64,000 bases of DNA, taken from the NCBI GenBank assembly GCA_973895155.1, contig OZ316891.1, positions 992,001 to 1,056,000 of the forward strand, written 5' to 3'. Below are positions 22,110-34,569 of this stretch, one piece after another. The notes beneath the pieces are model-generated. The model worked only from the letters and a program-made list of their open reading frames with translations. It did no database searches and was not told the origin of the DNA. The position numbers and the translations under genes are program-made. Within the stretch, counting starts at the first letter, position 1. Every line of letters starts with the position of its first letter. This DNA is from Marsupella aquatica (Eukaryota > Marchantiophyta).

Positions 22110-24502
22110 TTTCTGCAGGGGCCTGCTATAGTCATAATCTGCTCTCCTGAAAAGTCTAGCCGGTAACCTCTTTCCGGGCAGGAGTTACATACGCTAGTGC
22201 AGGTCTGGGCTGGGGTTATAGAATTTAACCTGCTCCCGGAATATTCAAAGGCGCTTTCGGGCTACCTGTGGTCAACTTCTTTTCATAGTTTTCATAGTCC
22301 GGAGGCAAGGTTACAGCCTAGTCACCCTGCCCACACCTACATTACCCTATACATAGCGCTTGTGGGTTACAGAGTAAAATATTCCGTGAGCGAAGAGGAT
22401 TCGTGGGAAGCCAGTGACTCCGTGACACCATGGTCTCCTTCTTTCTGGGCTTCTTATCACTACAGGCCTGCAAGTCCACCTGTTGTCGACTCGACCGGCA
22501 GCGAGGGTTGTTGCAAAATCCACTTGCTCACTCGACCGGCAGTGAAGATTGCTGCACTGGACAGAGTTTGAATCAAGGTCTGGATCAGTCTCCTTTGCTG
22601 GATGTGTGGATCGAACCATTCGACGAGGGTTTCACACAATTGCCTGAAATTTGACATTTCGGCTGGCTTGCAGATCAGTCTGGGAGCTTACAAAATGAGG
22701 TACGTTACATGTCCATAACCATTTGACCACGCTCAACAGAGTGGACGATGATACTGATTGAGGATGTTACATATCCCTTGTTGTGCTTTTGGCAAAGCTC
22801 TCCTTCTTCGAAGTATGTTGACCGGTTTTTGGCTTCATTGCTTCGTTCGAGATATCCATGGTACTGAAGAAGGGATAAGATGTTCATGAGTGATTTTTGT
22901 TCGGAATGCTGCCACTAGCTTTGATTCACTGAGGTACATTCCTGTTTTCATGGCTTTTGCTTGAATTTATGACACTGGCCATTACTCATCGACTGCCTTC
23001 AACGCAACTGACATTTCATAGATTGATGGCACTGGAATCCACGCAGGATCGCCGACTGATCGAGGAAGTGCCCTTGAAGTTCCCTTTCAACTTGATAGCT
23101 TGGTTCTACTAACTGTGCAACGGAAGGGTACTTCCATGCCGCAGTCACTTCGGGATCGACTACTGAGGAAGCTCGAAGTGTCAGTTAACAAGCTCGGGCT
23201 AGCTGCAAGAGAAGAGCCATCGGAAATGCCAGTGGGAAGTTGGCAGCTGCCAAATCGTCGGGCACTACTGCCGTCGGAACCACTGCCGTCGGAACCACTG
23301 CTTGAGCATAAGATTCCAAGGTTTTCATAAACTCCACGCAAGTATTCTCTTGACACCCAATTCATTTTGACATTGCTTCTCGTGATATTTCACTGGATAG
23401 TTTTAACATTTTGCTTTTGCTATGCAAACGTACTTCAAATCTCTTCGCATCAGTCAATGATGTGTCCCGAACTAGTGCTCACAGAAGTGAGGCCTACTCG
23501 TCAATTCGATGAGGCAGTATCGAATCGTCCTATTCGTAAGTTTGTCACATTCGCTTGAAGAGAAGCAGATCCGGTCAAAGTGAACGCAGTGAACTGATGT
23601 ACCTTACTATCAGCTCCAACCTTTTGTCCCTTAAATCTGTTTCATCTACGGCCTCTAGTTGGACCATGATCTCCGCTTCGCCTGTTTGTAGAGCTTCTCG
23701 TTTGTCCTTAGAAAACATATTTTTGCCACAAGAGTTCAACGTTTCAACGTTAATACTAGGTTCCTCTTATGGGTCTAACAGTCTTTACAAACCCACCGTA
23801 CTTTAGTTCAGGGGATGGATCTGTCGTGTTTTCGAAGTTGTCATCGGCACTTCTAGGAATTCAAGACAATAAAAGATCGTATGTACTTCTCTGTTTTTTG
23901 GCGAGCGTCGTGAAAGCCTTATTCCAAATAACCTAATCTACCGCCCTATATATTGCTTTCCTTCTCAGGATCTTGGGTGGCTCTGTGATGAGAACCAGCA
24001 GACATCAGCCGCTTCTCTTACCCTGCCGGTTGGTTTCTTCTTCCAAAGTTACTATCGTTTACAGAGTATAAACTTTAACTAAATTTGTATTATAATTTAG
24101 GTTTAAACCTGCCTCGATAATTATTGACTAAAGAGTAAGCCAATTAATTTTTGACTTGTTATTCTCTCTTTCTTTCTCTGTGATTGTTAAATTTGACACT
24201 GTAAATGGTAGATTTCAGACAGATTCTTCAACACTTCTTAAGTTTAGGGCGTTGTTTCGGACACCCGTCACCAGTTTTTTTGTTTTCATGCCTTTGACAG
24301 ATGAGCTACAGTAGCTAGAAGCTTGTGAACGGTGTTTGGATGGAGTCCATCTTCGAAAATCAGCAACAGGTATGCAAGGGGTAGATCGTTGATTCCCTTG
24401 GCCAGTTCGGAATTATGTGTCGTTTCCTCAGTTGCTCTGCAGGAGTACTCTCCAAGGAGGCAGAGTAGATAGAAGACACGAGGAAAGTTCCGTTCCAGGA
24501 CT
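22110..24502. other. Intergenic, no supported gene
   Basis: Several short open frames exist on both strands, but none shows a recognisable domain or consistent splice sites. The final 400 bp is the likely promoter and leader of the RING gene; no clear TATA box stands out. Confidence 0.4.
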
Positions 24503-25543
24503 GTGGCGGAAATGGAAACCAATCCGTTTGCCATGGGGAAGGCGAGAATAGAACTTCTGCAGATCAAATCCGATGTGAATGAAATAATCGATAAGAGAAT
24601 TCATTCTATCGAGACTGCTAACCGTGAAGAGAGGATGGCACTAAAAGCTCAGGTTGCAGAGGAAAAGGAACTACGAAGGTCTTCTGAAACTGCATTGCGA
24701 AATCAGATAACCTTACTGGAAAAGGAGCGAAACGTTGTTTTAGTTGATGTACAGATCAAGACGAGGGAATTAGATTCTATGAGAATTATGCAGAAGAAAG
24801 CTGAAGATGAGCAAAGGAAAAGAGATCAAGATTTCGCAGAGATGAGGAACTTATGGCAAGCGGATAAGCAGAAGCTAATTGCAGAACAAGGTGCATTGAA
24901 GGCGGAGATGGATGCTAATCTGTTGTCATTGACTAGCAAAATTAGCGGGCTGCAAACTGAACTCGAGGCATCAAGGGCCACAACGGAAAAATACTTAACT
25001 TGGTGGTATGAGTCTAGAACGGAAGAAATCAAACTACGGCAGCTAAAGCCGGAACTACGAGCACAGAAGGCCAAAATCAGACAAGCGGAAGTCAAACTAC
25101 GAGCAGAGAAGAAGCGTCGGGAAGTTTCTCAAGTCGAACTACGAAGGGAGATCAACATAAAGCTAGAAGATCTAAACAAGCGTGTACTAACTGCCGTCTC
25201 ATCGATAGTCAAAATACGAGATAAGAGAAACGAACTGCAAGAAGCAAACGAAGATCTAGGAGCTGCCCAAGATAAACTACTGAAGGAGAACAAAAGACTC
25301 CGAGACGAGAAGAAGAACCTGGCAGCTGCTCATGAGACTGCGATCCAAAACATTGTACAAGAAGAAAGAGAGAAAAGCATGTGCCAGATCTGTCTGGACT
25401 CTCCAAGAGATACCATCTGTCTGCCTTGTGCACATTTCAATTATTGTTTCACCTGCCTCTCAAAACATAGACGGCGAAGTAGAACTTGTCCTACTTGCCG
25501 AATTGTGCTCAGTGGCATACTTAAATCCGACATTACTTCATAG
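24503..25543 (+). CDS. Coiled-coil RING-finger protein (C3HC4), probable E3 ubiquitin ligase
   Basis: A single exon encodes 346 aa. Residues from about 15 to 290 are almost continuous charged heptad-like sequence rich in Glu, Lys, Arg and Leu, predicted to form a long coiled coil. The C-terminus is a C3HC4 RING from Cys294 to Cys332: CQIC, then C-A-H, YCFTC and CPTC. RINGs of this kind recruit E2 enzymes, so a ubiquitin ligase role is likely, with the coiled coil mediating oligomerisation or target binding (inference). The start was chosen because coding character begins there; a second ATG lies four codons downstream. Its 3' half was duplicated with the neighbouring DRP gene, giving the fragment at 32291-32500. 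Confidence 0.8.
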   Translation: MAEMETNPFAMGKARIELLQIKSDVNEIIDKRIHSIETANREERMALKAQVAEEKELRRSSETALRNQITLLEKERNVVLVDVQIKTRELDSMRIMQKKAEDEQRKRDQDFAEMRNLWQADKQKLIAEQGALKAEMDANLLSLTSKISGLQTELEASRATTEKYLTWWYESRTEEIKLRQLKPELRAQKAKIRQAEVKLRAEKKRREVSQVELRREINIKLEDLNKRVLTAVSSIVKIRDKRNELQEANEDLGAAQDKLLKENKRLRDEKKNLAAAHETAIQNIVQEEREKSMCQICLDSPRDTICLPCAHFNYCFTCLSKHRRRSRTCPTCRIVLSGILKSDITS

Positions 25544-25662
25544 TCGGGGCCTTGCAATCTTTTTCGATCTGATGACCCATCGGGACAAGGGGATTGTCAT
25601 CATGGATATGGTTTTAGAGCTAGATGGGAAGCTTAAAAGTAGTGCTCTCAGTTCGAGTGAAT

Positions 25663-25810
25663 GCCAATATCTACATCAATACCACTTGAGCCTCTTCGCA
25701 ATACTTTCTCTTTGCTGTAAAGTAATTACACTCTTTGCCAATATCTACATCAATACCACTTGAGCCTCTTCGCAATACTTTCTCTTTGCTGTAAAGTAAT
25801 TACACTCTTT
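25663..25810 (+). repeat. 74-bp tandem duplication in the RING gene 3' flank
   Basis: Two essentially identical copies, 25663-25736 and 25737-25810, beginning GCCAATATCTACATC. It lies just after the RING stop codon, probably in the 3' UTR. Confidence 0.9.
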
Positions 25811-28057
25811 CTGCATTCTCAGACATCATCTCAGATACGCTCAGTTTATGATTCGAATTCCTGTTTCTCAATATATAACGATCTTGGCTGTGCTTAGACG
25901 CATAGTACATCAGTGGGTGCAGCGAGTCATTTTTGCCACCCGATCTAGGTCTAAAACATTCCTAAATCTAAATGCCGTGCATTATGACAAGAATAAAGAC
26001 GTAATTGGGATCCGAAGAGCCTTATAGTGCAAGCACTCCAGCCAAGCGTGTTCTCGAAGATTTCTCTTCCGAGCAGAACAGGGCTCGACAACTTCCTAGC
26101 TAGAAGCTAGAAGTATTCTTTTACTACCTTAGTTCAGGGTTTCTCCCACCAGCACGTTACTTGGTGGACCACAAGCTACCCTGCTTTGCCATGAAAACAT
26201 AACATGCCTTAGTAGACTCTCACTAATATGATTGCGAGCCTCAGGCATGTAGCTCTCTAAGAGCCGGCAGGGTAAATCTTTGCAAAACAAGACTTTTACG
26301 TTCATTCATTGAACATGGTGGATTGCATTTGGCCACACTTAAGGAGATAAAATCAAAGAAATTGTTGGGCATACTGGCAGAACCATAATGACAAATTCCG
26401 GAGGACGAGTTGATCCATCTTGAGACGACTCGTGAATTGGAAGTGGGAACTTGGGTCGGATTACCAGTTGGATACTGGTGAAAAACCAACAGGTGTTAAT
26501 TTAGCACGATTAGAATTGAGCAAAGTGGAATTCCTTTGTGGTACTTACAGTCCGTTCTAATATATAACTCAGGAAATTCTCGTCAACTTTGTGGAAGAAA
26601 TCTCTCCTCCTTCTGGTCCAGTCAGTTGTAATGATGTAACAGTGCATTAATTTTTTTTTGAGATTTTGGTGGAGGTTTATTCAGTTAGAAAAGAAGCATA
26701 ATTAGCAACTCCCTGCACTTTGGACTCATCTTTGATAATGCTCAGGTCAGATACGTGGGGTTTCTGTCCTTTGTTACGACTATAGAGTTTTAACTGCCGT
26801 AGCCAGTTCAGGGTTCTTCTGGGAAATATAGCATGTTCATCTTCGAACATGTTTTTTTTTTGGTGTTATAGTGATACCTAATTCATTTGATTTCTTTTCC
26901 AATAAAAGAAATAGGTACATGCAAAATGTATACCAAAAAATTAATATCTGTTAATTAAGAAAAAATACACATGCAAAGGAAAAACACATTATGACCAAGT
27001 ACAAAGAATACTAAAGAGTTCTGTATATATAATACAGATTTTCATTTGCTTCTAGGTAATGATAACCAATTCAATTAAAATCATAAATTTTATAAAAAAT
27101 AAAAAAAACCAGGAAGAGAACTTAGTACACCAAATGTAGGTAATGACAATTAATTCAATTAAAATTATAAATTTTATAAAACAATCAGGAACGGAATGTA
27201 CATTGTTTTAATTCATTTTTTTCACTCATTAGTGAAAAAGATAATTTAGTAAGGAGTGATTGAAAAAATTTATGAGGAGAACCAAATACTTTAAAATATT
27301 TTAAGTTCTCTAAAATTAAAAAAGGTACTAAAACTAAAAGAGGTCCAAAAATTGGTTAAAAATAAAATTAATACAAATGGTTCACTTATTTTAAGTATAT
27401 TAAAATAAAAATACTGAACACAATATTTAAACAAAACAAAATCTGAAAGATTCACCATAAAGCACCTTCAAAAGTTAACTACCGTAGCTAGTTCAGGGTC
27501 ATCCAGGGAAACTATGGCCACGAGACCGGGGCCCTGTTCAAGAAAAGTCTGAAGCTTGCCCAAAGGAATGCAAGTACGGCTTAATTTACTATAGACTGGG
27601 AACTTCAATACAGAGTGGAGCTATTTTCAGGTATTTGAGATTGTGAAATAAAGAAATATCAAATGTAAAGAACCCACAAACTTCACAGGCACGCAAATTA
27701 AGGGCACGAACATTCACTTTTGAAATAGCACATGCAAAGAGTCCAATACTGCACAGGCACACAAATTTAGGGCACGAACAAAATTTCACTTTTGATCTCA
27801 AAATTCGCGCGCAGTAGTGATGCCAACATTTGCAGATTGTGTATAGCGCTTCTACTAAGAAGACGTCACGCAACACTGAGCCTGAGGAGAATCAAAACCT
27901 CATGTCCTGGCCGTGCTAAGTATATAGGAAATCTACATTGCTAAACGACATCCACAGTTTTAATCAGTATCTAGACGCAGTCCACCAAGCTGTATGTTAA
28001 ACCGTGAGAAAAACGATGAGGCTTCATTAATTGACCCGTGATAAGACGATTTCACCC
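25811..28057. other. Intergenic, no supported gene
   Basis: 25811-26040 is similar to 32700-33850 in the second duplication unit. 26640-27470 is very AT-rich. 27530-27890 resembles 37260-37440, downstream of the second DRP gene. No coding sequence was accepted. Confidence 0.45.
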
Positions 28058-30852
28058 CTAGAGTAACTTCTGAAGGACAGCTTTGCATTGTTTTAGTGTG
28101 TCGACCCGTTTTTGCAATGTCAATCTTTTATGAAGGGTGGCAGGATTCTCCTCCATGAAGGTGGACAAGTCCTGCCCCACCTTCGCTTTCAACATGGCCT
28201 CGCGAAGGCTCTTCAGAAGAGCATTTTCCAAAGAATATCGCAACTCCAACGGAATTTCGTCAGCCATTCTTTTGTGCACTACTTTGCAGTAGGCTGCCAA
28301 ATTCACTTTCATGTCAAAGGCTGATCGGTAATCGTTTGACCTATTCTGAGTCTCGCGCAAACTGAAGAGTTCCTTGAACCCTTCGAGCTGGACGTCGCGA
28401 ACTGAACTGCTTCCAGATTGGTACTGGATCAAGTGCTCTCTAATCTTCTGAACGTTCGCCATGTAACAATCATTGATTGTGAAAACATTGGATCTCTCTT
28501 TCTCGAGGACACAGCGAACATACTTCATGCACTTCCTAAGACAGACGGCAAGGACGTTATCGGCTTCCTGCACACGTGGAATCAATAAACCATCAGGTGA
28601 AGAGTAAACCGGACGGAGTAATTACATGTCAGTCGACGAAACCAAGCAAAGGAATTATAATGTGATTGAAAAGCCTCACTTGTTTGTATGCTATGTGCAA
28701 ATTCGGAAACACGTGTGTCGATTTCTCAATGATAGTGAAAACAAAATTCCGAGCGAATTCATGTGACTCGGCCACGAGATCGGTGCACGCCTCTGAGACC
28801 TTATCTATTTCCTGGCTCACAAGGGTTTTCATCAGTACGGGAGACAGAAAGTTGGGCAATGTCAACCCTCGCATCTCGTTCAGACGCAGCAAAATTTCCT
28901 CTGTTCTAGCCGGAGGAAGAATTTGCCCCACAACGTTACTCAGCTTCTTGTTGAATGCCTGAAACATCTCGTCTAGTCGGGCAGGGTAGTGCATTTTTTT
29001 CTTATCCGAAACTTTATCGTAGTTCCCTTTCAACAGTAAGTCTTCCATCGTCGTTTTGATCTCGTCGACTATGTTCAAGAACAGGACTGTCGAATCCACA
29101 TTGCCTGAAATACCCTGCGGGAGTGCATCCAGCTCCTTCCTCCGCTCTAACAAGGCCTTTTCAACCTGCTGCTGTATACCTGCGCACAAGAATTCGCTCA
29201 CGGAATGATTATCGAGCTAGCCACCAGAAATATTCTGCACATGTGGCGGCCCAACTTTTAGCAGCGACCTTTGAGGATAACTTCCGCATCTAGACTTGAG
29301 TAGCAACAAACTGAAGAGGATACAGGTGTATGCATTACCTGGCAAACTCGTACGAATTATATTTGCTTGAATCTGAGTCAAGCGTTCTGCCAAAGATGGG
29401 ATCCCCACTGAGTTTTTGTCAAGTCGGGAAAGCGAAGAGTGTCCCCGGAACAGCTTTCTCTCCTCTTCACGTGCTTCCTCATGTGAACCATCACCTGTTC
29501 GGTTCCTGCAGCGAAATTTCAGACGCCGAAACTAGTTCAGATGTCAATCACAAGACGGAGACTTCGTACATGTGCCCGAAGAGACCAGAGTCGTGCAGGT
29601 TCGTGAAAGTATCGAAGCGTGGGACATATATACATACAACCCATGTAGGACAGTACGTTAGCTTCAATATAATCCGACAAATAACTCTAAGAAGCCGGTA
29701 TCAGAGAATTTTACCTCACACAAATATAACCCAAGCCTATGTTAACATCATCGGCCGTCACCTTGTCGTAAACGTCATCAGAAGCTCTGTCCACTTTGGT
29801 TACCACTGCCAAAGTTCTCTCCCCGTTCTTATCTTCCTCTTGCGACATCCGGATGGATTCGCATGTAGAGAAGTCAACAGTTGCCGATAGGACATTGAGT
29901 ATCACAGTTTCTTTGGGTTTCAAATAGTGCTGAATCATTGCTTTGATCTGTTCATATATATCGGCTGGCTGGCCGTGGACGGGTACTCGGGTGATACCTG
30001 CAGATTGTAACATCCCACATCGTGCGATTTAATTTTGGATTAGTTGCTTTAGTTGTGAAAGGAGTTTCCCCTCGTAATTTGCACAATCTGCACGAACTCT
30101 CGAAAACGCTATCGTAGAAGGCCGCATATATACTTAAGACGGCAATTTGAGCATCCGGTTGAAGTCGATTCAAACTTACACGAGAAATTACGCTTGTGAA
30201 AAGATTATTGCCGATTGAGATATCCGTAGCTGTCGATGTCACTAGATTTCTTATCGTTTTGAAGTGGAGGAGATATTTAGCAGATCTATAGCTAGCGAGG
30301 TATATACATCGACTCCTACTATCAATACGAGAGTTGAACAGACACGAGATTTGGAGCAACCATCTGAGTAAGTAAACTGACGCGAGACTTTGAGAAGCAA
30401 TCTGAGTAAGTAGATTGACCTGGCAGATCAATCATTGTAAGATCGGGCGCGTTAGGCCTTCGGATGTGCAACGAAATTACTGCGTCCGTTACGACACCTT
30501 TCCCAGTGCCTGCCAGGACATCTGTCGCGGCATTTACCTGCGACGCTATCTCCTCCTCTGTGATTGTCAGTTGCTTATCCTTGTATGAGATTGTTATCGC
30601 ACTTTCTTCGGAGCCACGGCAGCTCTGCAGCCGTAATATCAGAGGGACTCTTGTGGCGATGCCCTGTCCACGCGGTAAACTGATCGTCGCCAGCGACTCT
30701 AAGACAGACGACTTTCCACTCGATTGGTCCCCAACAACTACTATGCTGGGCAGAGGAATACCCTCGTCAGTGACCTTCAGAGTACGGAGCATATCCACAG
30801 CATCCAGGAGAGGACGAATGTTCTTGTTGAATTTCTCTTCCAGACCCGTCAT
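28058..30852 (-). CDS. Dynamin-related GTPase, DRP4C/Mx-like (copy A)
   Basis: A large GTPase of the dynamin superfamily, expected to self-assemble on membranes or other polymers and hydrolyse GTP. Five exons, 30852-30420, 29997-29715, 29505-29339, 29179-28680 and 28567-28058, all with GT-AG introns and matching phases, total 1893 nt and 630 aa. G1 is GDQSSGKS at 41-48, G3 is DLPG at 142-145 and G4 is TKVD at 211-214; GITRVPVHGQPADI and VRNRTGDGSHEEAR are family signatures. The C-terminal exon fits a GTPase effector domain. There is no transmembrane segment, PH domain or proline-rich tail, which fits the short DRP4C/Mx type rather than classical dynamin. Copy B at 37570-40356 has identical exon lengths. 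Confidence 0.92.
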
Positions 30853-32290
30853 GTTGCTGGCTGGACCCGACGATGGAGAAATTAAGTAAGTAAGCTGTAG
30901 CCTGACGATGAGGGTTTTACCACTCGAAATAAGGCAAACTGAGAATGCTTCAAAGGAAAATGGAAGGATAAGATCCTCGCATTCAGATCAACTGTGCCGC
31001 ATTAACAATTGACAACGCAAGGAACGCTCAAGTGCTTTGTTCAGATAGATGTCGTCTGTCTGGCTATCATCGCAATGTTCGCAACTAGCGTCAGGATGAC
31101 CTGAGCAATTGATGGCAGGTTGCTTTCTAATACTGCACAGCGTAGTGGGAACAACGGTAAGAAGGAACTCTTCTGCAGGCATGCAAATAGATCATGCAAA
31201 GTGAGAATAGGCATCTGACTGTCAGCTATTTATCTTAGCCCTCATAACAGCCAGCCAAAGCATGTAGGGAGGCTGTGTTACACGCTCAAGTGGGCGAGAC
31301 AGAGTGATAAGTTGAGTGTTGCTACGATGATGATAAGGTAGGAAGACGATAATTGCGAGCGTGAAATTGTACCACTAAGAGTGAATCATACCATTAAAGG
31401 AGAAATTGATCTTTCGTTAATTACGTCGACATCAGGGCTCGCATCAGGGTTGGCCACTGGCCAAGGAATGGATCCGCTATCAATTCATACTGTTGGTATC
31501 CAAGAGCTGTTAAGAATGATGGCGGCTCTGTACTCGCAGATATCTGGCTTGGACGGGTAGCTACACGCTGGGAGAATGAGCTGTATTGCAGCTGGTTGGC
31601 GTGCCGGTTGTCGATCTCCTTCCATTTTCCTCCTTCCATTTTCTGTGTAGTATATCATTCTTTGGTTAGCAGATATTTCTACGGAGGATTCTTGATGTTC
31701 TACTCGCGAGTCGAGGGCGTCCTAAGCGCTGAAGGGTGGATCTTTATCGATCTAAAATTTTATTTCCAGAAGTGAAATCAATCCTGTACGTACAGTACAC
31801 CGGGTTTCTCGTTCTTCTGAGCCCGATTGTGTAAAACGTCTTCAAGATTCAAATTCCCATATGCGCTTCCTACATTGAAAGTAGGAACTACTGGCCCTGC
31901 CATGCAGCGTGAAGACGTATTTCCATAGTAAAGGCGAACGACACGTACTGTGCAATATCATGCACCAGTACATGTCTACTGCTGCCTAGCTACTGGATTC
32001 TTCAATCAGCTTTTATTGGGAGATCTAGCCAGAATCAAACGTGCAGTTTTAGTGCATTTTGCGATGAAGTTTTCGCCCAGCGGCCAAAGTACTCTTGCAT
32101 GCAGAAATTATGTCGATTAAGTGATTGAGTGCAGCATCCCCTTGGTCTCTGAGTCCACCGTCCTTATGTGCCGCAGGAGCTTCTCTCCTTTATTGATCTA
32201 TTGAATGTAACTACGGAAGATATTTCTTGGATCTTCAAAGAGCTTAATTTCATCCGTGAATTAGGACTTACTTATATTATTTTGAAGAGT
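30853..32290. other. Upstream region of DRP copy A; intergenic
   Basis: The first 500 bp are similar to the same region above copy B (40357-40800), including the CTCGCATTCAG-type phrase and GCCAGCCAAAGCATG. A shared GATAAATAG on the minus strand near 31224-31234 is a TATA-like candidate about 375 bp before the ATG. No other gene is supported. Confidence 0.45.
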
Positions 32291-32500
32291 CTCGCAGCTG
32301 CTCATGAGACTGCGATCCAAAACACTCATGTGCCAGATCTGTCTGGATTCTTCAAGAGATATCATATGTTTGCCTTGTGCATATTTCAATTATTGTTTCA
32401 CCTGCCTATCAAAACATAGACGGCGAAGAAGAACTTGCATTGCCCTACTTGCCGAATTGTGCTCACTCATAGACTTAAATCCGACATTTCTTCATAGTCG
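32291..32500 (+). pseudogene. Truncated copy of the RING gene 3' end
   Basis: It corresponds to about 25320-25530 of the RING gene. Only the end of the coiled coil and the RING remain. A 22-nt deletion sits just before CQIC, the metal-binding His of the CAH motif has become Tyr (CAY), and a 5-nt insertion before the last Cys pair shifts the frame. Similarity continues through the 3' flank to about 32850. It is the RING part of the duplicated RING-DRP block. Confidence 0.85.
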
Positions 32501-32860
32501 AGGCCTTGCAATCATTTTGATTTGGTGTCCCGTTGAGACAATAGGATTGTTGTCATCGATATGGTTTTGAACCTCATTTGCTCCCATTTGAAGTTTGGGG
32601 ATGGGAAGCTTCGTAAAAGTGCTCTCAGCTCGTGCAAATACCATTCGGTCAATACCACTTGAGCCTGTTACCTAAGTTCGCTGCTGTATTTTAATTAGTT
32701 TCTTTCGCATTGTCACTCAGACATCTTATCAGATACACTCATTCTATGTCTCGAATCCTATATTTCAAATATAACGACCTTGGCTTTGGTTAGAGGCACT
32801 TTTTATCTTGTGTTTAGTGAAGTATCGTTGCCACCCGATCTACAGTAGGTATATACAGTA

Positions 32861-32881
32861 AAACACAATCCTTATAAGAGT
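32861..32881 (+). repeat. 21-bp perfect direct repeat, left copy
   Basis: Starts AAACACAATC and ends AAGAGT. An identical copy is at 33754-33774, 893 bp away. The pair may be a target-site duplication flanking an inserted segment, or a duplication breakpoint. Confidence 0.8.
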
Positions 32882-32916
32882 CTAAATGCCTTGCTTAAAC
32901 CACAATTCGTAATATA

Positions 32917-32941
32917 AGTACTCCGGGGCACCCGGAGTACT
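32917..32941. repeat. Perfect 11-bp-arm inverted repeat (hairpin)
   Basis: Arms AGTACTCCGGG and CCCGGAGTACT around a 3-nt loop GCA. It lies near the start of the segment between the 21-bp direct repeats. Confidence 0.8.
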
Positions 32942-33162
32942 CACTGAAGAAACTCGACGTTCACGAGTGCGGACGAGTGCCCATCGGTAGTCCTCCGATC
33001 AGCCTTCACCATAATCTCATCCGCCCATGAAACTCAGCGATCTAGGCTCATTTTGAAGATCTCGCTGAGATCTACGTCCCAGAAAACTCCGCATTAGAAA
33101 ATGATGAAAAATGAATGAGAAAATAGTGAATAACAAACGGGGGCTTCTGATTGGGTGGGGAA

Positions 33163-33185
33163 GTAAATTTGAAATTCAAATTTAC
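33163..33185. repeat. Perfect palindrome with 11-bp arms
   Basis: GTAAATTTGAA, one A, then TTCAAATTTAC. It lies in the same 893-bp segment, just before a GC-rich stretch with a TATAAA at about 33214. Confidence 0.75.
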
Positions 33186-33356
33186 GGGCAGGCCGGGCAG
33201 GGGACACCTGGCCTTATAAAGTGTCGGGTGCCAGGGAAGAAGGCAAGGTGCGGTGACAACACGGGCGCTGCCGAGAGAACAGGGAATGGTCAGGGCTGAG
33301 GCGCAGCCTGTTAGTTCATTTACAGTTGAGGTATCTTCTCATTCCAAGATTTTCCT

Positions 33357-33411
33357 TAGCTTGATGGTTCATACCCCTGCCTCCCACCCAGGAGGTCCTG
33401 AGTTTGAATCT
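33357..33411 (+). mobile_element. Possible tRNA-derived SINE (A and B box-like motifs)
   Basis: TAGCTTGATGG resembles an A box and, about 45 bp on, GTTTGAATC resembles a B box with one mismatch. The spacing fits a pol III promoter. The folded structure of a real tRNA is not evident. Body and tail limits are unknown. Confidence 0.35.
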
Positions 33412-33753
33412 CCACAGTGCACGTGGCTGTATCTTTTGGGGAAGTCTACTGTGTGGGGTCAAAAATGTGGCGGCCAGAGCATGGGATTAGGGTTTCTATT
33501 CCAGCCAAGGTGATTGGATGTGTGGGGGGGAGGGGGAAGCGCAGAGCATGAGGGAGCAGAGCAGGAGGGAGCAGGAGGTCTTAGTAGGGAGGGTGGAAAG
33601 TGTTGGGGTGTCATATTTCACATGTTCACTCCAAGAGGTCTAGTGCTCCTTCCTTTTCGTCCCTCTCCATTTTTTGACTTTGCATTGTTTTGTAGAATTT
33701 TGTATTTGTTTGCTGGGTTGGGCTTGGCATCCGGTCTCCAGTTTTCATATGTG

Positions 33754-33774
33754 AAACACAATCCTTATAAGAGT
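33754..33774 (+). repeat. 21-bp perfect direct repeat, right copy
   Basis: Identical to 32861-32881. Sequence after it (GAGCCTTAAAGTG...) resumes similarity to the first duplication unit near 26020. Confidence 0.8.
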
Positions 33775-34054
33775 ATAAAGTGGATGAACTTCAGACGAGC
33801 TAAGAGCCGAGCTACGAGCCTTAAAGTGAACAGGCGTGTTCCCACGGGAGGATTTCTAATTATGAACAAGAACCTTGAGCATGCAATTGATACTCCTCGT
33901 CAGTAGCATCTTTATTGCAATGGGAGGCTCATCAACAAACTTCCAACACACTAACTTCCAAACACTACCGCGGGTTAAAGTTGCCCCACTTTCCTGGGCC
34001 CCATACACTCTCAGTCCCTGTGCCCAATGTTCCTGCCCCATTCCTACCCAATTT

Positions 34055-34528
34055 GTCAAAACATAAACCAATACTTTACCATTTTGTCACCCGTTTCAGC
34101 CCAATCACTTTTGTGTCATTGAATTGACTTCCGGCCTGCTCCAGTCTCACCTACTTGGTGCCATTAACTTATTCCTTCTAGAATTGTGGTTTATGTTCTG
34201 GCTAGTGACATTTCTTTCCAATAGACTCATGTTTATTTTATAATAAAGTCTAAGTGTTGGAGAGCCTAGTAATCTGGGTAAGAGTCAAGATTGATAGAGT
34301 CTTGGTTAATGTTTTGCCAAATGTTTCCTCTCTATGGAAGGGTGGTTTGTGTTCTTGGTTTATGTTCTACCACCCTTGGGTCAGAGTGGGCAGCAGCATT
34401 GGGGACTTGGGCCACAGCAAGCAACAACAAGTGCAGGGGTGCCAGAACATAAACCTGAATTCGTGACACAAATTTGATCGGGCTTGAGTGGATGACAAAT
34501 TTTTTAGAGTGTTGGTTTATGTTTTGGC
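34055..34528. repeat. Six copies of a 15-bp motif, GGTTTATGTTYTGGC
   Basis: Plus-strand copies at 34188, 34304, 34357 and 34514; inverted copies at 34055 and 34441. Clustered bidirectional motifs of this kind are typical of the subterminal region of a DNA transposon. No gene or unambiguous terminus was found with them. Confidence 0.65.
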
Positions 34529-34569
34529 AAACTCGGGCCAGAGCGGGATTGTGATGAGCAATGTACGGG

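Noticed and set aside
30464-30889. Plus-strand open frame (and its counterpart at 40097-40585)
   Set aside because: Antisense shadows of exon 1 of the two dynamin genes; both copies exist only because exon 1 is conserved.
33357-33411. Functional tRNA gene
   Set aside because: Only A and B box-like words are present; no cloverleaf with paired acceptor and anticodon arms could be drawn.
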